Shown in pieces: positions 42,171 through 50,800 of a stretch of 64,000 nucleotides of DNA; the first letter of the stretch is position 1; the number at the start of each line of letters is the position of its first letter. Made by a program: the position numbers and the translations under genes. The stretch lies in assembly GCA_049322335.1 (NCBI GenBank), contig JBMORL010000081.1, positions 38,231 to 102,230 of the forward strand, in the 5' to 3' direction. The DNA comes from JBMORL01 sp049322335. GTDB lineage: Bacteria; Bacteroidota; Bacteroidia; Flavobacteriales_D; UBA2798. The notes beneath the pieces are model-generated. The model worked only from the letters and a program-made list of their open reading frames with translations. It ran no database searches and had not been told where the DNA came from.

Positions 42171-45100
42171 ATGAAAAATGGTAAACTTTTACTCGGAACC
42201 GTAGCCATTGCTGCTATTGCAGGAACAGTGGTTTTCTCACCCTTTACCGGTGAACAATTGCCTTCCTACAAAACACGTGTGGAAAAAGATGCGCCTACAA
42301 AAGCGGATGATGCTTTTGAATTGTATAAACAAATGCACTCTGTAAATGGTGTATATGATCCTGAATACCTTCAACAGGTACGGCAGCAGGCAATTGAACA
42401 AATAAATCACCAGAAAAAAGACAGCCGCGCCTTAAACCTTAACTGGTTTGAAGAAGGCCCCGATAACGTAGGCGGCCGTACGCGTGCTATTTTGATCGAC
42501 AGAAACTATTCACAACACGTTTTTGCCGGAAGTGTATCCGGTGGTTTGTATGAGTCATGGAATGGCGGAAATAACTGGTTTCCCAACTGGGCATTTAATA
42601 ATCTTACCTCTTCTCTTGCCGTTTCCAGTGCGTGTATGACACTTGACAATACGATGTACGTAGGTACCGGATTTAACGGATACTTTGGCGAAGGCGGCCC
42701 CTCAGGTGGATTATACGTATCTACAGACTTTGGAGCCTCGTGGACACAAGTTACTGCTGTTGCAAGCTCTGTTCCCATCCTGGAATTACAAGCTGACCCT
42801 ATCGCTCCTGATAAAATCTGGATTGCAGGTGATTTTGGTTCTGCAAGAGGATTAAAATCATATACTCCGGCAGGCGGAATTGTGGATGCTCCTTTAATAG
42901 GAACAAATCCCCAGGAAGTAAGAGATGTAAAAATCTCTCCTGACGGACAGCTTATCGTGGCACAGGTTTTTGCTAACTCAACTTTCACAACACAGGTCTC
43001 TACAGATGGTGGTGCCACTTTCACAATAGTATCAGGATCAGGTTCAACCCAAATCCCGCAAAGCAGCCTCGGAAGAATTGAATATGGATTGTCTTTTGAA
43101 AAAAACAGTGCCGGCTTTTGGAATATTTTTGCAGGAGCCGCAACTAACAGTAGTGTTTTAAAAGGAATTTATATTTCAGAAGACCATGGTGCAACATGGA
43201 CACAAATTGCTCCGGGTGGAGGTTCATTCGACCCCTATCTTTCCGGATCAGGAAATTTTACCAGTCCGCAAGGCGTGTATGATAATGTGATATCTGGTGT
43301 TCCCGGTTATGCCGACAGATGTTTAATTGGTGGAATTGATTTATATGAATGGAATAAACAACCCGGTTTGGTTCCCACCTATGGACAATTCGAGCAAAAA
43401 TCATTCTGGTTTCTTAGTCCTCCTATCCCTTCCTATGTGCATGCTGATAACCACGAAATGGAATGGGATGAAAATGAATTTTTGTATGTAGGTAATGATG
43501 GTGGCGTATTTAAATCTCCCGATAAAGGAAATATTTTCTTCCAGGCCAACCGCGGATATAATGTAACACAATTCTATAGTGTTGCTTTTTCTGCCGATGG
43601 AGATGTAATGGGTGGAGCGCAGGATAATGGAACAAACATAAATACCCATTCAGGTTTCACCTGGCAATCGTTTGAAGAAGTGCGTGGCGGTGACGGATTT
43701 GATTGCGATATCTCTCACATGAACGAGGATGTATTGATCGCTTCCGTTTATTACGGTGATATGATGCGCTCGGATGACGGAGGAAATTCATGGAGTTATG
43801 TGATTGATACCTTACCTGCCTTGGGTAATCCCGGCCAGGATTTAGGGCCTTTCGCAACGGTTGGACGCTTGTATGAAAACGAAAATGATTTAGGGTCTTT
43901 GGATTCTGTTTTATGGATCAATGAACTGGATGGCCCTGTAATTATGGATACTGCTAATGGGTCTACCACGTTATTCACCGGAACTATTCCCGGAACAGGT
44001 TCCAACAAACAAATTGAACCCTCTACCGTAATTATTAAAATAGGATCCAACTCCATTACAGATAACGGAGCCGGGGCATTAACAGGCGCAATACTTTCTG
44101 CAAACGGAACTATAAATTATACAACCGGTGCTTACAGTTTTACAACTACAACAGCTCCATCAGCCAATACACAAATTGTTGCGGATGAATATGGAATACG
44201 TTATAATATTGGTGCCGTGATCAATTACGAATCACAAACTTTTCAGAAAGATCTGACTTTTACCTGTACAAGTGTGGTGAATTCAGGAGATACCATTTCT
44301 CTCCAGGATCCTGTACAGTCACTTTATGCATTGTTATTGGGTACACCAACTCTTGCAAATGGAGTATGGGTAACCCGTGAAGCTCTGCGTTTTTCTGCAA
44401 ATCCTTATGCGGTTAACCTGGTGGATGAAGCTACCTGGATCTCAGGTGGGTCGTCTTCTTTCGGAAGTAGCCCTACCGCTGTTGAGTTTTCAAAGGACGG
44501 AAATCATATTTATGTTGCATGCAGCGGTGATCTTTTCCGATTCTCAGGATTAAATACCATGTATGCTCCTGCCTATGATGTAACAGGAATTACAGCAGTT
44601 CAGATTTACAACAGTAGTAATTACATAGGAGGTATTGCTGTTGATCCAAACGATGAAAATCATGTGATTATTTGTGCAGGAGGTTCTTTGGTTGAATCGA
44701 CAGTTGCGGCAACTACAACAACTACCACTTCTTTTGTATCTATCCGTGGTAACCTGCCCAGCGGACTGGGTGTTGTTGATGGCATCATCGATTTAAATGA
44801 TAACAACAAATGCGTAATTGGTACTGATCTTGGAATTTACGCTACCGACAACATTAACGGTGGTTCCACTCAGTGGACTTACCAGGTAAACGGCCCGGGA
44901 CTAGTTCCTGTATATGCTGTTCGCCAGCAACAGCGCACATGGGCTGAAGGAGCTTATCGTTCAGGTGAGGTTTATGTAGGAACATTTGGCCGCGGTATCT
45001 GGCGTTCAGAAGGACTTCTTTCTACCGGGCCTTCTATTCCAGCCGAGTCTACCGGTGTGATCAGCAATATTCTCGTAATGCCTAACCCAATGACCGATTT

Positions 45101-45317
45101 CGGACAAGTGGCTTTTGAACTGAGTGAAAGAACAGATGTAAAAATCCAGTTGTTCAACCTGCAGGGAAAACTCGTAAGATCAATGGATCAGGGTGAAATG
45201 AACGAAGGAAAACAAAAAGTGGCGCTTGATGTGTCTGACCTTTCTACCGGAACCTACATTGTAAACATTGTAGCCGGAGAAAAAATGCATCAAACCAAAC
45301 TGGTGGTTACAAAATAA
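42171..45317 (+). CDS. Sialidase/VPS10-type propeller protein with T9SS type A sorting domain
   Basis: A 1048-aa exported protein. The N-terminus MKNGKLLLGTVAIAAIAGTV acts as signal peptide. Residues about 80-480 and 740-930 carry BNR/sortilin-like propeller repeats with the S-DGG-TW pattern (STDFGASWTQVT, STDGGATFTIVSGS, SEDHGATWTQIA, SDDGGNSWSYV). A less regular insert (about 590-740) separates them. The sorting domain occupies the last 80 residues (VMPNPMTDFGQVAFEL, FNLQGKLVRS, STGTYIVNIVAGEK). The sequence gives no firm sialidase catalytic set, so enzymatic activity is not claimed. Confidence 0.88.
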   Translation: MKNGKLLLGTVAIAAIAGTVVFSPFTGEQLPSYKTRVEKDAPTKADDAFELYKQMHSVNGVYDPEYLQQVRQQAIEQINHQKKDSRALNLNWFEEGPDNVGGRTRAILIDRNYSQHVFAGSVSGGLYESWNGGNNWFPNWAFNNLTSSLAVSSACMTLDNTMYVGTGFNGYFGEGGPSGGLYVSTDFGASWTQVTAVASSVPILELQADPIAPDKIWIAGDFGSARGLKSYTPAGGIVDAPLIGTNPQEVRDVKISPDGQLIVAQVFANSTFTTQVSTDGGATFTIVSGSGSTQIPQSSLGRIEYGLSFEKNSAGFWNIFAGAATNSSVLKGIYISEDHGATWTQIAPGGGSFDPYLSGSGNFTSPQGVYDNVISGVPGYADRCLIGGIDLYEWNKQPGLVPTYGQFEQKSFWFLSPPIPSYVHADNHEMEWDENEFLYVGNDGGVFKSPDKGNIFFQANRGYNVTQFYSVAFSADGDVMGGAQDNGTNINTHSGFTWQSFEEVRGGDGFDCDISHMNEDVLIASVYYGDMMRSDDGGNSWSYVIDTLPALGNPGQDLGPFATVGRLYENENDLGSLDSVLWINELDGPVIMDTANGSTTLFTGTIPGTGSNKQIEPSTVIIKIGSNSITDNGAGALTGAILSANGTINYTTGAYSFTTTTAPSANTQIVADEYGIRYNIGAVINYESQTFQKDLTFTCTSVVNSGDTISLQDPVQSLYALLLGTPTLANGVWVTREALRFSANPYAVNLVDEATWISGGSSSFGSSPTAVEFSKDGNHIYVACSGDLFRFSGLNTMYAPAYDVTGITAVQIYNSSNYIGGIAVDPNDENHVIICAGGSLVESTVAATTTTTTSFVSIRGNLPSGLGVVDGIIDLNDNNKCVIGTDLGIYATDNINGGSTQWTYQVNGPGLVPVYAVRQQQRTWAEGAYRSGEVYVGTFGRGIWRSEGLLSTGPSIPAESTGVISNILVMPNPMTDFGQVAFELSERTDVKIQLFNLQGKLVRSMDQGEMNEGKQKVALDVSDLSTGTYIVNIVAGEKMHQTKLVVTK

Positions 45318-45334
45318 TCCCCAACATAATTCTC

Positions 45335-45373
45335 AAAAAAAGTCTCACGCACTCCGTGAGACTTTTTTATTTT
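45335..45373 (+). terminator. Rho-independent terminator after the propeller gene
   Basis: Perfect 9-bp arms AGTCTCACG (45341-45349) and CGTGAGACT (45355-45363), preceded by A6 and followed by T6ATTTTT. It is symmetric, so it is bidirectional in principle. Confidence 0.93.
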
Positions 45374-45397
45374 TGATTGAACATAACAACAAGAACA

Positions 45398-46396
45398 ATG
45401 CCTAAAAAAATAAAAGTTGCCATCAATGGTTTCGGAAGAATAGGAAGAATCTTCACCCGCTTTGTGCTGGAAGATAAAAATATCGAGCTGGTAGCCATCA
45501 ACGATCTTACTGATGAAAGAACACTGGCCCATTTACTGAAATATGATTCTGTGCACGGAAAGTGGCCGGGAGAAATCACAGCCTCCAAAAGAACTATTTC
45601 CGTAAATAAAAAAGACATTATTTGTTTTTCAGCAAAAGATCCGCTGGAACTTCCATGGAAAAAACTGGGAGTTGATATTGTCGTTGAATCCACCGGGCAT
45701 TTTACGAAAAGAGAAGAGGCAGAAAAACACCTGAAAGCAGGAGCCAAAAAAGTAATCATTTCTGCCCCTGCAAAATCAGATGAGGTGCGTACTGTTGTGT
45801 TGGGAGTAAATGATCAGCTACTTAAATCAACTGATACTGTTGTTTCCAACGCTTCGTGCACTACTAATTGTGCAGCACCTATGATAAAAATTATTGATGA
45901 ACTTTGCGGTATAGAAAGTTGTTATGTATCAACTGTGCATTCCTATACGGGTGATCAACGCCTTCAGGATGCGCCCCATAATGATTTAAGAAGATCAAGG
46001 GCAGCAGCTTTATCCATTATTCCCACCACTACCGGTGCGGCAAAAGCTATTACCAAAATTTTTCCCCATCTCGATGGCAAAGTGGGTGGATGCGGAATAC
46101 GTGTTCCCGTTCCCGATGGCTCGCTTACAGATATTACGTTCATTGTAAAAAGTCCGAAAACCGTAGAGAAGATCAATAAAACATTTGAAAAATATGCCGG
46201 AGGAAAACTGAAAGGAATTTTAGCTTATACAGAAGACCCTATCGTTTCTGCCGACTGTGTGGGCGATAAAAGTTCATGTCTTTTTGATGCACAGCTTACT
46301 TCCGTTATCGGAAATATGGTGAAAGTAGTAGGATGGTATGATAACGAATCGGGTTACTCGGCAAGATTGGTTGACCTGGTGAAACGGATGGCTTAA
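45398..46396 (+). CDS. gapA: Glyceraldehyde-3-phosphate dehydrogenase
   Basis: Cytosolic glycolytic enzyme: glyceraldehyde-3-phosphate + NAD+ + Pi to 1,3-bisphosphoglycerate. It is 332 aa from the ATG at 45398 (an in-frame start 7 codons upstream is disfavoured because MPKKIKVAINGFGRIGR is the normal N-terminus). The catalytic Cys is in SNASCTTNCAAP near residue 154 and the partner His in STVHSYTGDQ near 181. The NAD-binding GFGRIGR and the C-terminal WYDNESGYSARLVDL are intact. Its 3' end overlaps the convergent DUF3817 gene by 4 bp. Confidence 0.97.
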   Translation: MPKKIKVAINGFGRIGRIFTRFVLEDKNIELVAINDLTDERTLAHLLKYDSVHGKWPGEITASKRTISVNKKDIICFSAKDPLELPWKKLGVDIVVESTGHFTKREEAEKHLKAGAKKVIISAPAKSDEVRTVVLGVNDQLLKSTDTVVSNASCTTNCAAPMIKIIDELCGIESCYVSTVHSYTGDQRLQDAPHNDLRRSRAAALSIIPTTTGAAKAITKIFPHLDGKVGGCGIRVPVPDGSLTDITFIVKSPKTVEKINKTFEKYAGGKLKGILAYTEDPIVSADCVGDKSSCLFDAQLTSVIGNMVKVVGWYDNESGYSARLVDLVKRMA

Positions 46397-46683
46397 ACTG
46401 TTTCTTTTTTCAGTAGTTTGTAATCGAAATAAAAAGTGCCGAAAGGCAAAATGGAAGCGAGAAAGCCGGAAATATAATGTGAGGCTTTCCATTTTTTTTC
46501 TGTTCCATAAACAAAAAGAAGAATCAGGAAAGCCATAAATAAAATTCCGTGCGGTAATCCCAATGCTTTCACCCACGATTCGTTGCCCGCTGTATATTTT
46601 AACGGAACACCCACTCCCAGCAACAAAAGATATGACAACCCTTCCAGGAATCCGGTTATTCGAAAAATAGTGATGAGGCGCAT
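46393..46683 (-). CDS. DUF3817 membrane protein
   Basis: A 96-aa protein with three hydrophobic helices: about residues 8-30 (ITGFLEGLSYLLLLGVGVPL), 41-60 (LGLPHGILFMAFLILLFV) and 68-86. It has the DUF3817 signatures EG-SYLLL and PHG, and a C-terminal YFDYKLLKKE. Function unknown; small inner-membrane protein. Confidence 0.88.
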   Translation of the reverse strand: MRLITIFRITGFLEGLSYLLLLGVGVPLKYTAGNESWVKALGLPHGILFMAFLILLFVYGTEKKWKASHYISGFLASILPFGTFYFDYKLLKKETV

Positions 46684-46836
46684 GGTTTTTGGTAAAGATA
46701 ATTAAAAGATGTTAGATGAAAAAGATTTCAGATAAAGAGAAAAATCAGATTTCATTCCATAATATTTCATTAAAAAACTATTGAAAACTTTTTCCGAAAA
46801 AGCGTAATTGATTCAAAATAATTTTCGTTTTTTCCT

Positions 46837-46926
46837 AAATCTCAAATCTCAAATCTCAAATCTCAAATCTCAAATCTCAAATCTCAAATCTCAAATCTCA
46901 AATCTCAAATCTCAAATCTCAAATCT
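46837..46926. repeat. Heptamer tandem repeat (AAATCTC), 12.9 copies
   Basis: A perfect array of period 7 over 90 bp, right after the stop of the minus-strand lipoprotein gene. Translated as coding it yields SQISNLK-type nonsense. The 46684-46836 stretch before it is AT-rich with no gene. Confidence 0.97.
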
Positions 46927-46933
46927 GCCCCGC

Positions 46934-47521
46934 CTACTGCGAAACATCATACACCACCACGCTGTTTTTTTCGTGCGAGTAAGCAATCACTTCCGCGGCA
47001 CCATCTTCAAGCAGTGAAAATTCGAAACACCAGGAAGTGGAATCGTTTTTAATTTCGTTCCATAAAGCGAGATCGCCTTTAAAACCTTCTTTGGTGGGAT
47101 CGTTAAAAAAGTAAGGCGGATTTGAAAAGTTGGATTCAGCAAAGAATGAGCTCATCCGCAGTTGCATATAGCGCACGGTGTCTTCTTCGGTATCCAGTTT
47201 TTCGGTAGTACGGTCTTCCAGCAGGCGCAGTCCGTTTACCTGGCGGTAGAAAAGGGTATCGTTAGCCTGGTTAAGTATACAGAAAACCAGCTTTGATTTA
47301 GGATAATTTTCACCGGTAAGTGAAAGGATAAACCGGTCTTTAACGATAGGTGAGGAGAAACAGCGGCTGATGCGTATGGTATTGGCAATAGTTCGCGGCA
47401 CCTGGTGAGCCACCTTGGCCGTTTCGCGGTTGTTGGCGTCCTGCACCGTATGGTCTGCCTTCTCACTCCCTCCGCAGGCGCAAAGCAGTACTATACATAT
47501 ATATGGTAATTTTTTAAGCAT
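46934..47521 (-). CDS. Lipoprotein of unknown function
   Basis: A 195-aa lipoprotein: MLKKLPYICIVLLCAC with lipidated Cys16, then a polar linker GGSEKADHTVQDANN. The body has no motif I recognise; it alternates strands (DRFILSLTGENYPKSKLVFC, STSWCFEFSLLEDGAAEVIA) and may be a beta-sandwich. A heptamer repeat array lies 7 bp beyond its stop. Confidence 0.75.
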   Translation of the reverse strand: MLKKLPYICIVLLCACGGSEKADHTVQDANNRETAKVAHQVPRTIANTIRISRCFSSPIVKDRFILSLTGENYPKSKLVFCILNQANDTLFYRQVNGLRLLEDRTTEKLDTEEDTVRYMQLRMSSFFAESNFSNPPYFFNDPTKEGFKGDLALWNEIKNDSTSWCFEFSLLEDGAAEVIAYSHEKNSVVVYDVSQ

Positions 47522-47589
47522 AAGCTACTTCACCAAATGTATAAAAAGGGCATGAATTTTACAAGAATAAAACCCTTGTAAGCACTTAA

Positions 47590-47745
47590 ATCCGCACACC
47601 AGCGCTCAACTGATAACCCATAATTCTTAACCTTCAGTTCGTACCTCACCATTCGTACCCGCTCCACACGCAAAATTCATAATTCCTGGCCCAAACCCGT
47701 TACTCGTCATTCGTCAACCGTAATTCCTAACCCGTACTTTCATTT
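47590..47745. repeat. Degenerate heptamer tract
   Basis: Units such as GTTACTC, GTCATTC, GTCAACC, GTAATTC and CTAACCC follow each other with period 7 (clearest at 47699-47740); earlier units (ATAATTC, TTAACC, TTCAGTTCGTACC) have drifted. No gene is seen in the 47522-47850 interval that holds it. Confidence 0.65.
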
Positions 47746-47850
47746 AATAGCCCCCTTTTCCCACTTAATAGAAACAATGCCTCACCTGATTAATATCCGT
47801 GTTTTTTTGAAATAAAAAGAAATAACATTGTATTGCGTAAAAACATATTT

Positions 47851-50800
47851 ATGAAAACCATCCACCTCTCCAAAGTAAGAAAGCCGTTTATCCTTACGGC
47901 TTTTTCAGCACTTGCACTTTTATTTACCCTCACCTTATCGTGTAATAAGGAAATGAAAAAGAAAATTGTGGTGAACCCTGAGTTTGGCACATATATTTCG
48001 GCATATACAGCCGGGGTCATTTCCAATGATTCACGTATCGTTATTAAACTCACCAACGATTACGAAGAAACAGTAAACTATGCCCAGCCGGTTGACAAGG
48101 AACTTTTCACATTCGAGCCTGCTATAAAAGGAAAAGTTTATTTCACCGATCAGCGTACGATCGAGTTTATGCCCGATGAACTGCTTCCTCCCAATACTGA
48201 ATATACAGCACATTTCCATCTTTCTGAATTAATGGAAGTGCCCGAAGAATACCAATCATTCGATTTTGAATTTAAAACAAGAAAAATTCGTTTTAATGTG
48301 CAGGTAGATGGTTTGTCGACTTACGAAACCAATAATCTCAAACGGCAAAAACTGGAGGGCGAGTTGCATGTAAGCGATAATGTGGATACAGCTAAAATTG
48401 CAAAATGTGTTTATGCGTTCCAGGAAGGTTCTGATCTGAAAATGGAATGGTATCATTCAGAAGAATCGCATCGTTTTGTGGTGCATAATATTTCGAGAAA
48501 AGATAAAGCGAGTCATGTAAAAATTTCGTGGAACGGAATTCCCGTGGGTTCTGCCGATTTTGGTGAACAGGAAATGGAAGTGCCCGCACTCGGGGATTTT
48601 AAAATTACAAAAATGGAATCATTCAGTGATCCCGAACAGTTTGTAGAGATTTATTTTTCCGATCCTGTTATGACTAACCAGTCGTTTACCGGTTTGGTTA
48701 CCATAGCTGATGCTTCATCACTGAGTTTTGCCGTGGAAGGCCATAAGCTGATTGTTTATCCTTCTTCGCGTTTGGCGGGATACAAAACAGTTTCTGTTTA
48801 CAAAGGAATAAAAAATATTCTTGGCTATCCATGTCCCGATGAAGAAGTAACAGACATGGACTTTGAAGAGCTAAAACCCAGCGTTCGTCTTCTTGGTGAA
48901 GGAGTGATTATTCCTACTTCCGAAAGGGGAATGTTATTTCCGTTTGAGGCAGTAAATCTGAAAGCAGTTGATGTATACGTAACAAGAATTTATGAAAATA
49001 ATATTCTCCAGTTTCTTCAGGTAAACAATATGGATGGTACCAACCAGTTGCGCAGGGTGGGAAAAAATATACTGAAAAAAAGAATTGAACTCGACCCCGA
49101 AGGAAAACTAAACCTTCACGACTGGAATAACTTCTCCATTGATCTTGGCACCATTGTAAGGGTGGAACCCGGAGCTATCTATAATGTGGAGCTGCGTTAC
49201 AACCGGAAATATTCTGTGTATTCCTGTGGTGATGATCCCGGAGAAGAAGAAAATAATCAAATGGCTGAAATCCGTACCCCGGTAGAAGAAAAACCATGGA
49301 ACGAAGACGGGTGGGGATATATTTATGATGACTATTATTCAGAAGATTACTATGACGATAACTATTATTATGATTACGACTACGATTATAATGAAAGGGA
49401 AAATCCGTGTCATGATACGTACTATTATGATAAAACCGTTCAGCGAAATGTGCTGGTTTCTGATATCGGCCTTATTGCAAAAGCCGGTGATGACAAGATG
49501 CTGAATATTTTTGTCAATGATATCCGTACCACGCAACCGATTTCAGGCTGCGCAATAGAAATTTATGATTTCACCCAGCAAAAAATGGCAACCGTAACTA
49601 CTAACGGTGATGGGTTTGCTTCTGCTAAACTTCCTGAAAAACCTTACGTGATGATTGCTAAAAACGGTTCGCAGCGCGGATACCTTCGCATGCGTGACGG
49701 AGAGGCTTTGTCGATGAGTAAATTTGCGGTGGACGGGGAGAGTGTGCAACGCGGGGTAAAAGGATTTATTTATACTGAACGTGGTGTATGGAGGCCGGGC
49801 GATTCCATTTATGTTTCTTTCATGCTCGAAGACAAAGAGGGAATTCTTCCTGCCGGCCATCCTGTGGCCATGGAACTGGTAAATCCCAGGGGAGTGGTGA
49901 CACAAAAAGTGGTGAAAACCGCCAACGTAAACGGGTTGTATGATTTTCGTACGGCCACACTTCCGCAGGATCCTACCGGGTACTGGACAACCAACATTCA
50001 CGTAGGAAACCGCCAGTTTTCAAAAACTCTTCGGGTTGAAACAGTAAAACCTAACCGGTTGAAGATATACGTAGACTTTAAAAAACAATTGCTGAAAAAA
50101 GATGATACAGACAATACGGTAAAACTAAATTCCAAATGGCTGCACGGTGCACCGGCTAAAGAGCTGGCTGCAAAAGTTGAAGTAACCGTAAACCAGGTCC
50201 CTACTGTTTTCAAAGGATATAAAGATTATATTTTTGATGATCCTACCCGTACATTCTCTGCAGAAGAACAGGTTGTGTTTGATGATTACCTCGATGAAAA
50301 CGGTGACGCTTCATTTGATGCGAGTCTTGAGATTGGCGATGCTGCCCCGGGAATGCTGCGTGCACATTTTGTTACACGTGTTTTTGAAGAAGGAGGAGAT
50401 TTCAGCATCGACAGAAGTTCGGTGATGTATTCTCCGTTCAAATCGTATGTGGGAATAAAAGTTCCCGAAGGCGATCAGTATAACGGTACGCTCGTTACCG
50501 ATAAAGATCATATTATCCAGGTAGCTACTGTTGATCCCGATGGAAAACCGTTGTCGAGAAGAAATCTTACAGTAAAAGTTTACAATATCCAATGGAGATG
50601 GTGGTGGGATAATTATGATGAAGACCTCTCGAGCTATATCGCTAATAATGGAATTACTCCCGTTCTTGATACCAAAATCAATACAACAAACGGAAAAGGA
50701 AATTTTGTGTTGCGCGTTAACCGCCCCAGTTGGGGAAGATACCTGGTGATGGTAAAAGACAATGAAAGCGGGCATGCTACAGGACAAGTGGTATACATCG

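Noticed and set aside
46837..46926. Coding sequence with SQISNLK repeats across the heptamer array
   Set aside because: It is the product of reading a perfect 7-bp repeat; no start context, no homology and it runs against the lipoprotein gene.
49312..49440. Frameshift or sequencing error in the macroglobulin gene
   Set aside because: The Tyr/Asp-rich stretch keeps the frame and normal codons on both sides, so it is a true low-complexity segment.
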